A stretch of DNA of 64,000 nucleotides from Ilex aquifolium (taxonomy: Eukaryota > Streptophyta > Magnoliopsida > Aquifoliales > Aquifoliaceae). The position numbers and the translations under genes are program-made. The notes beneath the pieces were generated by a model, which was given only the letters and a program-made list of their open reading frames with translations, searched no databases and was not told the origin of the DNA. The stretch is taken from positions 2,694,001 to 2,758,000 of the forward strand of contig OX637402.1 in assembly GCA_951799425.1 (NCBI GenBank), written 5' to 3'. This document shows, one piece after another, positions 23,388-34,306 of this stretch. The stretch's first letter is position 1. Every line of letters begins with the position of its first letter.

Positions 23388-23909
23388 CGAACGGTACCAA
23401 CTTTCTATCCCGACTTCCGGAGTTATTTTAACTTATTTAAAAGTCGATTCAGGAAATATTCGTAAAACATACTTTTGTAGAACTTGAAGTCTAGTTTCTA
23501 TTGCCAACAAATCAGCTCAATCGGAGTTCGGAGTAAAAAAGTTATGGCTAAAATACTAAAGTAGTATCAAATTCCTTCCTACCCAAATGTTTTCTAAAAT
23601 GCGCTTTAACTACAAAATACTTTCTAACTTCTAACACATCCCATTTTACCTCTTCCAAAGTTTCTCAACCTTCCAGATTCAATGGAGGTCTTATTTTGAC
23701 CTAAAAACATTTATAAACTTACCTAATCACCATTCTCAAGCTTAAACGCCTTCGAAACTAAGTTTGATCCGAAAGTCAATTCGCTTGAGACTCAAACTTC
23801 ATGATCAATCTTTTAACAATGATTTGAGGTTTATAAAATCTTTTTATTCATCCTAGGAGAAATATTAAGATGATATTATTTTTATTTAATTTTAGTACTT
23901 GGTCTTACA
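23388..23909 (-). mobile_element. 3' LTR of the 13-kb element, remaining part
   Basis: Collinear with 32,035-32,547, for example ACTTTCTATCCCGACTT and GAAATATTAAGATGATATTA. Ends TTACA at 23,909. Confidence 0.85.
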
Positions 23910-23926
23910 ATCCACCCCCTAAAAGA
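23910..23926 (-). other. Polypurine tract of the 13-kb element
   Basis: On the minus strand CTTTTAGGGGGTGGAT directly precedes the 3' LTR. The upstream TTTCGAGGACAAAACTT is also typical of gypsy 3' ends. Confidence 0.8.
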
Positions 23927-26731
23927 AAGTTTTGTCCTCGAAACTTGATCGTCGAGTTAGTTTATCTAATTTTCATTTGGCCATGATGTCTCCACTTCTA
24001 GTCATCCTTTAAGCATCAATTCCAAGATCAAAATAGAATATCATATCCTAAATTTTAAATTCATCCCTTCAAGTTATATCGTCACTACAGTTAATGAAAT
24101 CCCTAAGTTTACTTTCATTCACTACTTTCGATTATTCCTTATACTCAGTAACTCTATGCGATTGTCTAAACTAATTTCATATCATGCATAGCTACTAGAT
24201 CTTCAACTTGTTTCCTATTCATCAGATATCACTTTTCTTTTGAATTTACCAATTATTTTAAAAAAAAATCTCATGTTTGCTTCTTACATGTAGCTTATCC
24301 ATAAGCAATTCACAACAACCAAATTCAATTTCGCTAATGAGATTACTCATCGTTCCTATATTCAAATTATGGTATAATCCAAAACTTAATAATGCCATTA
24401 CGATAAGATCTACAACGATTCCTTAAATAGATGCATCATTCTTAATGACTTTGTCTCTCACTAGAGTAGAGAAACTCACAATATCTAAAATCTAATAATA
24501 ACTTCACATCCTATAGACACTTATCAATTTCTATGCTTCGGTGGACACCGCAAGATTCCCAACAATTATAACCATCAAACTATACACCAAGTTTTCCAAG
24601 AAATTGAATCTCACTCTTCAAGCTTATACTCTTTACATTCACCACTGTAATCGTAACTAATGGTTAATTCCACTAATATTACATCTAATCCAATGGTTCG
24701 TTGCGCACTCTAATATAAATTATGATCCAATAGTCATCAAGTAGAAACTAGCCTCAAGATAAGAATTCTCATAGGCTTGTAGGGTTTTGTGAAGATATGT
24801 CCTGTTTCACCATATATGTTTTTTGATGATAACTTCCAAAATATGTTCACTAACGATCCATCTTTCTCCTCCAAAGAAAATTTTAGTAAATAAACAAATA
24901 TACTACTTGGGCTATGAGTCAAGTTATAGCTCTAAAATAGTGTTTTTAGTCCTCAATCTTGCGCTCAACTCAATAAGACTTCAAATCCCATTCATAACTC
25001 ACACACATTCGAATTTCTACTGTTGGATCAATCTTAATATCTTCACATTATTCACCAATTCGATTAACACTAATCATTTTCTCTATCTCCCAAATATTCC
25101 TTCTCAATCTCTAACCTTGAGCTAGAATCAATAACCCATGTAATCAATCCCTAGCAGCTTTCACACCCTCTCCCTTTTAATCATTTATTTATGATTCATA
25201 AGATAAAGATAGATTTCGAAGGATCACAATAATCTACCTCAATTCAATACTATTAGATTTCTTGTAATATAATCATTGCAAAAAATAAGACTCCCGATGA
25301 TTAAACCAATGTTCCTTGATTTAATCACATTAGTCATCATAGTCTTAACCATTGTTCATAATCCTCGGGATAATAACGATCTGCTAATTAGCAGGATAAC
25401 CATAGTCATTTATCCCAAAAATTACATAAAGTTTCTACATCCACGTCAAAGCCAACCTGCATATGTATCATTATTGATTCCTCAAATTACATCTTCCAAA
25501 TTATCACCACTAACCGTAAAGTTCGAATCTTCAATATTCATACAAAAAATGCTCAAGTATAACTAATCAAACTTATCTTAATAATGTACTAAAAGAGACA
25601 AGAAAAAGAACTTCATATTTCCCCAACACAACTCTAATAATATTAAAAGATCCCACATAACGGTAGAAGTTAACACAAGACATTGAAATCATCCTTATTT
25701 CAATATTTGTCTACTATATCTAACCTCGAACTTTTAAACCTCTATAATCTTTAATCCTACATCGAGGGTCAAAGGTAACTACTACAACTTAATTTGGCTT
25801 CCTAGCTTCCCTTTTTATATGTCTATAAGTTCGTTTCCATAAATTGACCTCAATTTCTAATCAAGATTTGTAATACAAGTTAACTATTAACTATTAACTC
25901 AACACTCAACCAAGAGATTCTCGATTGTTAATACTTTAGAGAGTCTAGGTGCAGTGAACTAAGCCCACCACGAAATAAGATTATCTAAGTATATCATCCT
26001 AAATGAATATCCTACTTATGACCTTTCTAAACTATTAATGCTTCCAAGATAAATTTAATCACAATTCCATAATATTTTCAAACCAATATTGGTAACTTCA
26101 AGTACGCGGATATGAAACAACCTCCTCCATTTAAGACCTATAACCACAATTCCTATCATTATTCCAAATTAGGCTCCCATTCGGGGTTACTTCACCTCAT
26201 CTCTTCAATTGATCATATTTGAGAATTGTACAATCTCATACCATCATACTCACCCTAGAGGAAAACATAATACTCCCATGGTTCCCATTGTAAAACCAAA
26301 ACTACATTCGTTCTTTAATTTCTTTGACTTTTGAGTAACGCACATAAATTTTCCTAACCTTATTATTCAAAGCTTAGTCCATCTTTAAAAAAAAAAATTT
26401 AAGTTGACCTTACCTCCGCACATCCAAATTGGATTATCACATTTCCTTGACTTCCAAAAATTTAAGCAACACTAATAGTAGAATAGAATATTTAGAGTCA
26501 ACAAGGCACCAAATCATAGTGACATTTTATATTCTATCCTTCAAAACACTTCAATTAACATGGGTGTGTCTCTAAATCAAAGCCTAAATAGTGTGGAAAC
26601 TCGCTTAAGGATAAGTCCTTCAGAGTCTAAGAAGAAAAGTATGACAATTTGCTATCCATGGAATAGCACAGTGTAGATTTTTTATCAACACCGGAGAATA
26701 AACTGATTTAACTCAGGTTTTTCTAGTGTGT
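23927..26731 (-). mobile_element. Internal DNA of the 13-kb element, no coding region seen
   Basis: About 2.8 kb where the plus strand is strongly C/T-biased and so the element strand purine-biased. This fits either untranslated internal DNA or very decayed coding sequence. No RT, integrase or Gag motif could be read in any frame. Short ORFs here lack any recognisable feature. Confidence 0.45.
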
Positions 26732-26736
26732 GTGAT

Positions 26737-27444
26737 TGATGTGAAACCTGTCGAAATAACGAGATCCAACAACGAAAAGGAACCCAAGATCGTTCTACAA
26801 TCAGCTTTGAATGATAGACCTCGACCCGTTGTTTACGACAAACAAGAACCTTGGTATATATGACCTCAATCCGCTGTTTGTGTGAAACAAGAACCTTGGT
26901 ATAAAGGAAGACGCCACAAACGGTGTGGAAACCCGTTTGATAAGTCGCTGGTGAACGCCACAGAAAATCCCGATAAGTTCGTTTAGTTCGTCAAAGAACC
27001 GTAGAGAAAATACTGTCAAAATTTAATGAATAATGATCTCTCTTTTTCATTGATTTAGACGCCTATTTATAGGCTGACCATTACAAAGAAAATTCCTAAT
27101 CTGCTAAGGAAAACAAATCTTAATCTACTAATGAAACAAATCCTAATCTATTAAGGAAACAAATCCTAATCTAATAAAGAAACAAATCCTAATAGGAGTT
27201 TATATTTTGACAATCCAAAAATATGAACTGTTCCAGAAATTCTAGACATTACAAAAATACCCCTAACTCTAAAAAATATTAAATGGACATATAAAATACT
27301 AATACTAGCAAATTGACTTAAAATAAGAATCAAAATACAATAATACAAAGTTCCATATGGATCTTTGTCTTGATGGACAACCAATTCCATTATCTTTCAC
27401 ATCTTCGAATTTGTGTTTCCTTGAACATCTTATGGATTGCATCA
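26737..27444 (-). mobile_element. 3' LTR of the mini-gypsy
   Basis: Matches 28,825-29,555 except for a few substitutions and one fewer copy of a ~23-bp repeat near 27,095-27,190. TATA-like CCTATAAATAGG (minus) lies at 27,061-27,072. Confidence 0.9.
27093..27200. repeat. ~23-bp minisatellite inside the LTR
   Basis: About four copies of CAAATCCTAATCTAYTAAGG with short variants. The 5' LTR (29,184-29,310) has one more unit, which accounts for most of the LTR length difference. Confidence 0.8.
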
Positions 27445-28384
27445 TTCTCCTCTGGTTAGAGAAAACTTGTCCTCGAGTTTTAAAGTGTTCCAGTATGAAA
27501 GTCCAAAAACTTTGAACTTGTATATGTAGCTGTCTCTGAGAAGCTTTAAGATGATGTCTCATTTTCTTCTCTAATTGAGGGAACAAAGAAAAAATTTGGA
27601 AATTGATCCTCTTGATTGTGTCATTGAAATTTTCTAGAATGATAAAATCAATTGGTGGAGCAAAATGGATAGAAAGAAGCATCGGTGACTTTTCATGTAG
27701 ATCCTTGAAAGATGCAAACAAATCAAGCTCTTGGAACATCATTGTTGCTGGTTGAAAGTCATTAATGAGAACAATTTCACCAGGCAACACCTCTAGCACT
27801 ATTTCAGAGCTCTTAGGTAATAATGTACTCATTTCTAAAGGCTCATTTGATTCAATACTAGTTGCTGGATTTTCCATCTTGTCAGGCTCCACAACAAAAA
27901 AATTGTTTGGATATTCACTTTTTACCTTAGCCTCTGGACAAGTGAGTAGCGTAGTTGCTTGGGATTGTGTTGATTCTTCTACTTGATCTTGAATTATTCG
28001 ATCAATTGTTGCTTTGGGCAGCTTTTGACGAATCTTCTCTAATTGCACAGTAGAATCTAAATAATTTTGAGTTTTACCCATTTGCGAAGAAGAAACCCTT
28101 CTACACACATTAGGGACGTTTTGTGGCTGCCTCTCACGTGTATTCTCCATCTGATCTAACCATTCGTGAACTTGCTTCAGTTCCAACTTCATCAAACGCC
28201 TCATCTCACTCATCATAGACTCTATAAACAATTTCGGATTAGCCAATTCTGTAGCATCTTCGACCATGTTCTTAACACTGTTGTGAGATATGATTGCACT
28301 CTTGCCTTTTTTTTTTTCCATTCGATAATTCTCTTTCAGTTCTTTTGAAACTAAACAAACAATTCTCAAAATTTCCAGTAACAA
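27305..28384 (-). CDS. Gag-like protein of the mini-gypsy
   Basis: A 359-codon ORF, possibly starting internally at Met 22 (MEKKKGKSAII). Residues of about 38-90 (VEDATELANPKLFIESMMSE, then RRLMKLELKQVHEWLDQMEN) resemble the helical N-terminus of plant gypsy Gag. The middle (VLPGEIVLINDFQP, then LDLFASFKDLHEKSPMLL) is not recognised, and no zinc knuckle, protease or RT motif is present. Reading continues through the PPT, so about the last 46 residues are encoded by the 3' LTR. Its intact length in a decayed setting shows that the insertion is recent. The element would need Pol from a relative. It could alternatively be a Gag-Pol remnant that happens to stay open. Confidence 0.55.
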   Translation of the reverse strand: MLLEILRIVCLVSKELKENYRMEKKKGKSAIISHNSVKNMVEDATELANPKLFIESMMSEMRRLMKLELKQVHEWLDQMENTRERQPQNVPNVCRRVSSSQMGKTQNYLDSTVQLEKIRQKLPKATIDRIIQDQVEESTQSQATTLLTCPEAKVKSEYPNNFFVVEPDKMENPATSIESNEPLEMSTLLPKSSEIVLEVLPGEIVLINDFQPATMMFQELDLFASFKDLHEKSPMLLSIHFAPPIDFIILENFNDTIKRINFQIFSLFPQLEKKMRHHLKASQRQLHIQVQSFWTFILEHFKTRGQVFSNQRRMMQSIRCSRKHKFEDVKDNGIGCPSRQRSIWNFVLLYFDSYFKSIC

Positions 28385-28810
28385 TTCACCAAGAACTCAA
28401 GGAATTTCGGGTTTTAAGAGCAAGAATTCAAGGAACACGACTGATTAGATTGTTCGGAAACACAAAATAGCAAGATTTTCACAAAAATAGATGAAAACAA
28501 ACAATTTCGTAATAACTAGTACCAAAAAATTTCCAATTCCGTAATAACTAGCACCAAACAATTTCGGATTCTCTTTTTTTTTGACTCATTTATGCTTTTT
28601 TTTTTTTTTTTATGATCATCAACTATCATTTGATAGTAACAGAATACAATTTCGTAATAAACTAGAACCAACAAAATACGAGCGGAATGGGGGATAAAGG
28701 AAATTCGACTAAACTAGAATTTGTGAACCGAATTTGGGAGTAAAGAACACAGAATAAAGAGAAGAAATGTTTTTTTTTTTAAAGATAGGCAAACCTGAAC
28801 TAGAACTTTT

Positions 28811-28824
28811 GCTCTGATACCAAA
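28811..28824 (-). other. Primer-binding site of the mini-gypsy
   Basis: TTTGGTATCAGAGC on the minus strand immediately after the 5' LTR. Complementary to initiator-Met tRNA. Confidence 0.85.
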
Positions 28825-29555
28825 TGATGTGAAACCCGCCGAAATAACGAGATCCAACAACAAAAAGGAAACCAAGATCGTTCTATGATCAGCTTTGAAT
28901 GATAGACCTCGACCCGTTGTTTACGACAAACAAGAACCTTGGTATATATGACCTCAACCCGCTGTTTGTGTGAAACAAGAACCTTGGTATAAAGGAAGAC
29001 GTCACAAACGGTGTGGAAACCCGTTTGATAAGTCGCTGGTGAATGCCACGAAAAATCCCGATAAGTTCGTTTAGTTCGTCAAAGAACCGTAGAGAAAATA
29101 CTCTCAAAATTTGCTAAATAATGATCTCTCTTTTTCATTGATTTAGACGCCTATTTATACGCTGGCCATTACAAAGAAAATTCCTAATCTGCTAAGGAAA
29201 ACAAATCCTAATCTACTAAGGAAACAAATCTTAATCTACTAATGAAACAAATCCTAATCTATTAAGGAAACAAATCCTAATCTAATAAAGAAACAAATCC
29301 TAATAGGAGTTTATATTTTGACAAACCAAAAATATGAACTGTTCCAGAAATTCTAGAAATTACAAAAATACCCCTAACTCTAAAAAATATTAAATGGACA
29401 TATAAAATACTAATACTAGCAAATTGACTTAAAATAAGAATCAAAATACAATAATGCAATGTTCCATATGGATCTTTGTGTTGATGGACAACCAATTCCA
29501 TTATCTTTCACATCTTCGAATTTGTGTTTCCTTGAGCATCTTATGGATTGCATCA
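28825..29555 (-). mobile_element. 5' LTR of the mini-gypsy
   Basis: 731 bp, TGATGTGAAAC to GGATTGCATCA, nearly identical to 26,737-27,444. Confidence 0.9.
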
Positions 29556-29560
29556 GTGAC

Positions 29561-30090
29561 CTATATGGTTGGAAATACATATGAGTTAAGCTTATAACAA
29601 AAAAAATGGTGCACAATTTGGACTTTTCAACAAACAGTTATGGTTCAATTAATGAAAGGTAGTCTGCTTGGCTGATGGTTCTGCTACAGTTGTCCAATTC
29701 GAGTTTGAGTGTATTTTGTCATAAATCCTATCTCATACCCATCTCCAATATAGATAATATCACTTGCATAAAGATCACTGCCTAGCATCATTTACAAACT
29801 AAAAGCCAAATTACCATCCGTCTCCTAGAATAATCCATAATGATATGATTTAAATCTAGCATATCCATCCAAAAATTTTCGTCAACCCCTCTAAGCTAGC
29901 AAATCCATGAATTTGAAAAAATAATTAATCCCTAACCTAACTAAGCAATAAATCATACTAATCTTATAAACATATAACTTCAAACAAATTCAAGCCTAGA
30001 GTTTCTTCAACCTAACCTAATACTCCAGTGATAGTCCATAATCTATAGCTCTCACGTAAGACCTAATTCCTAAAATTTGGTACCAAACTG
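29561..30090 (-). mobile_element. Internal DNA of the 13-kb element (PBS side)
   Basis: Non-coding, with no recognised motif. It lies between the mini-gypsy and the TRIM-like segment. Confidence 0.4.
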
Positions 30091-30406
30091 TAACGGCCCA
30101 CCTTAACTGTCAAGATATTGTCCGCTTAGGGTGCTCATACACCCTCACGGTTTTGTTTGTCTGGGGCTTTTCCCCAGAAAAGGCCTCTTGATAATTAAGG
30201 GTGAGCACACCACATATATAGCCCAGTCACTCCCTTTCTTGAGTTGATGTGGGATGCAACACATGAAGCTATAGCACCTCCTCAACTCACAAGGCCTTTT
30301 GACGGGCTGCAACACTCCACCCCCTTTAGAGGCCACGCATCCTCGTGAGGCCCACATGAGGTCTACCCCTCACCAGCTGTAGGAGAGTCGGCTCCAATAC
30401 CAAACT
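30091..30406 (-). mobile_element. TRIM-like LTR plus internal segment with PBS and PPT
   Basis: TGTAACGGCCCACCTT at 30,091, with TCCGCTTAGGG, CTCACGGTTTTG and TTGATGTGGGATGCAACA further on, resembles the common plant TRIM (miniature terminal-repeat retrotransposon) LTR as I know it. On the minus strand the PPT CTAAAGGGGGTGGAG at about 30,320 precedes that LTR, and the PBS TTTGGTATTGGAGC (30,391-30,404) abuts the 13-kb element's 5' LTR. The result reads as PBS - short interior - PPT - TRIM LTR, with the second TRIM LTR replaced by the gypsy LTR. Confidence 0.6.
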
Positions 30407-32547
30407 TGTAACGCCCCAAAATTCATCCTATAAGGGATTACAATCTATAAATTATTCATACAATGAGAGCAACTAATAAAATCCATAAATAAAAGGAATT
30501 CCAATCATCATCCATAAAAACTAAAGCATAATCTAAAACAAATAAGCCAAACTTTGGCAATTAAATCCAAAAACAAAATATTATCTTGCAGCAGAATAAA
30601 TAAAATAGTATCATTAACATTATCTCATAATTAACGTCCCAAGCTAGATCATAAAGAAAACAACTCTAAATGTCCACTTCAAGATCCACATCCCCATCAG
30701 TATGAGCTTCCCAATTTACATGCTCATCCAATCTGAGCTCTTCCTCTAGAATATTATCTAAAAAAGATGTTGTTTGTAGGGGGTGAGCACTAAGTTCTAT
30801 AGAAAAATCCTCTCAAACTTGGACAAGGTTTTGAAAACATATAAAACAGGTCGGTCTCACTTTACAAATTATCATATACAACTTTTGAATTAAAAATAAT
30901 GACAATTTATTAAATCTTAGGTTTACGTTGAAAACAATAAAGTAAATGCAGAAGTAAAACCAATTTTCAATCCATAAGCCAATTCCAAAGAATCTATCTC
31001 AGGTATGCAAGTAGACTTAGGATGAATACACACATTGATAATATTCTGACCCACAATCACAAACCCAATCCTCGCAAGGATACAAAACTTTAGTAAGGGT
31101 GTATACTGACGCATCGACAATGACGAATCCAACCCAGGAATAGTATACTAGCCCCCAACCTCAATACCCGTGAGAGAATAGTGGTTTAGTATTTTCAAGG
31201 CACCAACCCCACTACGAATGGTTGGGAACCTTCAAACCCACTCGGGATAAGAAACGCATCTACCCAATCTACGATACTCAGTCAACAGTCACCCATGTTC
31301 ATCAAACCATCCATACAAGAGATAATATTCCAAACCAATTAACCAAATCACACGTAATCCAAGAATCATAATTCCACAAATGTTTTCCAATGTCACCGTT
31401 CAAGAAAACATGTAAAAGATCATCAAGAAACGTAATTTAATTGTTCAAAATCAACTACTAGAGTTTTCAAATCAAGAACAATGGAATATCAAGTGTAAAA
31501 CTTTTATTTCTTGAAAGCTAGAGTTTTGATAACAAGAACGAGAGTTTAATGGCTATCAAACAATAATCTCATTCAAAACATGGTACAATTAGTAAGAAAA
31601 CCAAGAACCCATGATTAAATATCATATACACACGCTTTAGAATAAAAAAATACATATACATTAACCCTAGCCTTAATGAATAAGTTTCGGAAGAAACCCC
31701 TACCTCAATCTGATGTTTGAAAATAGCCCTAGCGTGTTTGAATAAATCTCAATGCGAGAATCCCTTCGAATCTTGTATTTTCTGCTTCTCTCTCATTCTC
31801 TAGGGTTACCTAGGGTTGAAAACTGATGAAACATGGCTAAAATGACGTCTTTATGGTATTTAAAGTGTGAAAAACAAAGAAAAATCCTAAAATTGATCGG
31901 AGCCATTTTTAGGGTGACATCCGGACGGTGCCTGGGGTGTTCAGACGGTACCAAGTCTCTATTTTTGATAAAAATAAAAAAAAAAAGGTTTCATGATAGG
32001 GAATGGTGTCTGGACGATTTTGGGGGGCGTCCGGACAGTTCCAACTTTCTATCCCGACTTTCGGAGTAATTTCCATCTATTTAGAAGTCGATTCAAGAAA
32101 AAAATACACTTTTGTAGTCCTTGACGTCTAGTTTCTACTATAAAACAATTAGGTCAATCGGAGTTCGTATTAAACAGTTATGGCTAAAGTACTAAAGATA
32201 GTGTCAAATTCCTTCCTACCTGAATTCTTTCTAAAATACTCTTTAACTTCGGAATACTTTCTAACTTCCAATATACCCCATATTACATTTTTCAAAGTTT
32301 CTTGACCTTTCAGATTCAATGGAGGCCTTATTTTGACCTAAAAAAATATTATAAACTTATTTAACTACCCTTCTTAAGCTTAAACGCCTCCGAAACTAAG
32401 TTTGACCTGAAAGTTAATTTACCTGAGACTCAAACTTCATAATCAATCTTTTAACAATGATTTGAGATTTTTACAATCCTTGTATTCATCATAGGAGAAA
32501 TATTAAGATGATATTATTCTTATTTAATTTTAGTACGGGGTCTTACA
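30407..32547 (-). mobile_element. 5' LTR of the 13-kb element
   Basis: TGTAACGCCCC to GGGGTCTTACA on the plus strand, 2,141 bp. Collinear throughout with the split 3' LTR. Many substitutions between the two LTRs indicate an older insertion than the mini-gypsy. Confidence 0.85.
31917..32041. repeat. Palindromic motif island, CGTCCGGACGG type
   Basis: CATCCGGACGGTGCC, GTTCAGACGGTACC, GTGTCTGGACGA and GGCGTCCGGACAGTTCC, in a U3 position just upstream of the TATA site. Confidence 0.8.
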
Positions 32548-32552
32548 CACTC

Positions 32553-33755
32553 GGGGTTCATCAAAACCTAATCCATTATGTGTCAGGTCAACATACAAGT
32601 ACTCGAGTCTTATACCTCAACCAATATCAATGGCTAGATACTTCTTTCCTTGCTAAGACTCTTCGTCGAAACTCCCTCTTCGACGTTTGATGTAGTTTCA
32701 CTTGAACCTCCCCATCGCATGATTCGTCTAGGCCTCAAGCGATTATGGGCACGCCAACAATTGTCGGTATGCACACACCAATGGTTTGTTCACTAACAAG
32801 CTCTTCTACTCCAAGTTGGGAGGATGAAAAGAATCACTAGTGGTAGCCTTTGGATCTTAAGAATTTAGGTTATAGTGGAAGCTCTCGAGATTGAAAGATA
32901 GATTTCTCTCTTCAAAATACACTTTCAAGGCTTGACCTAAATGTGGGAAAGGCACCAACGAGAATTTGGTTCAATGGTACTCCTTACCTTGTGAAAGTTT
33001 TCCCTTGTTGAGGTCAATGATTCAAGTTTCCCTCCCCCTCCTCCACCACCTCCAAAAAAAAAAAAAAAAAAGATGTGAAAAAAGGTTCTCCCTATTTATA
33101 GGTCTGAAATAAGGGTAGTCTTAGTAAATAAGAAAACTCAGACCGCGAATGGCTGCTCGATCGGTTGGAGGGTGGTTGGTACTAGAGTGAAAAACAACGT
33201 CTTAATCTAGCCAAGGATCAGGACCGCTAGAGCGACCATGGGCACCGCTTGAGCGATCCCTATACTGATCCACCGTGTCTTTTTTCATTTTTATCATAAG
33301 TCATCAAGAGACAGCTCTAGCGAAGGCTAGCGAGCATAGGGTGATCCTGATAGATTTTTTAAGACTAAAACCATACAAAAACTTGTCCTATTGATCACTA
33401 AAGGGTGTTACTCAAAGAGGCGTCTGATTGTGACTCAAACTATGTTTTTGAAAACACAAAATTAGTTTAGAAAAAAATCACCCAGGAGTCATAATCGGAT
33501 TGCTTCCAATTCCATATTCATCCTAATCATCCTAAGTTAAAATAACTAAGGGGTCATCTTAGGTGTCTAGGTCATTACCTTTGTCCTAAGTATGAAGGTG
33601 CATACAAAGGTTGAATGATGTAGATTTGATGTTTGTTCTCCTCCCTTCAATGTTGCTTTAAAATCTTGAACTTGATAGCATCATGACCATGGAAGTGGTT
33701 GAGATTTTATAATGGACTTCAAGAAATTTTTCAATTACAAAACATGATCTAATAA
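32553..33755 (-). mobile_element. SIRE-like LTR B, second part
   Basis: Continues LTR B after the CACTC duplication, collinear with the other SIRE-like LTRs, and ends near 33,755 next to a PPT. TATA CTATAAATAG (minus) is at 33,092-33,101. A motif island of CCGCTAGAGCGACCATGG and CCGCTTGAGCGAT is at 33,221-33,335. Confidence 0.8.
33221..33335. repeat. Palindromic motif island, GCTCGAGCGA type (decayed)
   Basis: CCGCTAGAGCGACCATGG, CCGCTTGAGCGATCC and CTCTAGCGAAGGCTAGCGAG, matching the islands in the other SIRE-like LTRs. Confidence 0.7.
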
Positions 33756-33904
33756 TCTCCCCCTTTGGAAATTTCATCACAAAATACACAAGTTTGAAAT
33801 AAAGATTGCAACCCTAAACCATTAACCCTAATTCTGCCTTGTAGTGTTAACAGACGAATAAATTTTTATAATCAATTATACGTGCTATCAACGGATCTTG
33901 GAAT
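33756..33904 (-). mobile_element. PPT and 3' internal tail of a further SIRE-like copy
   Basis: On the minus strand TTCCAAAGGGGGAGATTATT abuts LTR B. The next ~85 bp match 44,700-44,765, the internal tail of copy 2. LTR B therefore has a PBS on one side and a PPT on the other. Confidence 0.65.
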
Positions 33905-34306
33905 TGTTGTTCCAATATGAATAACCAACAATTTAAAACCTAGATCATCACAATTACGAATTAGCAAATTAATTGAGCCATTGAGACCGTCATATGAATT
34001 GATGCAAAAGATAAGTTAATAGATAAGATTACACTCAAATTCACCACGACTACAATCCCTCGCTCAAAGCCAATTGTTCACAAAACCCTTTTCGATGATT
34101 GGAAAGATAAATAATCATTCAATCAAACACACAGTGCGCGTGTGTGCTATTTGCAAATGTGTATACACAATAGAGCAAGTAAAGAGCATCCACAACATAA
34201 GTAATTTACTGACATGGAATCCCAATTTGAGAAAAATTGAAGAACCATTACCTAGTACCTAGCCTAATCTGCTAATTCAAAGTTAATTTACAAGTAATCG
34301 GGCTTG
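33905..34306 (-). mobile_element. Truncated SIRE-like LTR fragment
   Basis: Starts TGTTGTTCCAATATGA and is collinear with the inner third of SIRE-like LTRs, including CACACAGTGCGCGTGTGTGC. An internal deletion follows the start. Confidence 0.55.

Larger units (their letters stand above)
19389..23909 (-). mobile_element. 3' LTR of the 13-kb element (interrupted)
   Basis: Two parts, 19,389-20,883 and 23,388-23,909, are collinear with the uninterrupted 5' LTR at 30,407-32,547. A solo LTR lies between them. TATA CTATAAATAC (minus) is at 20,794-20,803, with a CGTCTGGACGGTACC motif about 50 bp upstream of it. Confidence 0.85.
26737..29555 (-). mobile_element. 2.8-kb non-autonomous gypsy with intact LTR pair
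   Basis: Direct LTRs lie at 26,737-27,444 (708 bp) and 28,825-29,555 (731 bp), both TGATG...CATCA and nearly identical. The flanks are GTGAT (26,732-26,736) and GTGAC (29,556-29,560), a duplication with one transition. The PBS TTTGGTATCAGAGC (minus, 28,811-28,824) and PPT CAGAGGAGAA (minus, 27,445-27,454) are in place. One long ORF fills the interior. It is nested in the 13-kb element and, from its LTR similarity, is among the youngest insertions here. Confidence 0.9.
19389..32547 (-). mobile_element. 13-kb Ty3/gypsy (Tekay/Del-like) non-autonomous element, TSD CACTC
   Basis: Both LTRs begin TGTAA and end TTACA on the plus strand. CACTC flanks the whole (19,384-19,388 and 32,548-32,552). The 5' LTR is at 30,407-32,547 with a PBS just left of it. 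The 3' LTR is at 19,389-23,909 with a PPT just right of it. Removing the nested inserts leaves about 2.8 kb of internal DNA plus a TRIM-like segment. No gag or pol motif is visible. The clade is inferred from LTR and PPT style, and it must have been mobilised by proteins made elsewhere. Confidence 0.8.

Noticed and set aside
24823-25566. Plus-strand ORFs of 96-100 codons in the 13-kb element
   Set aside because: They are on the antisense strand of the element, AT-rich, with no motif. Left as non-coding.
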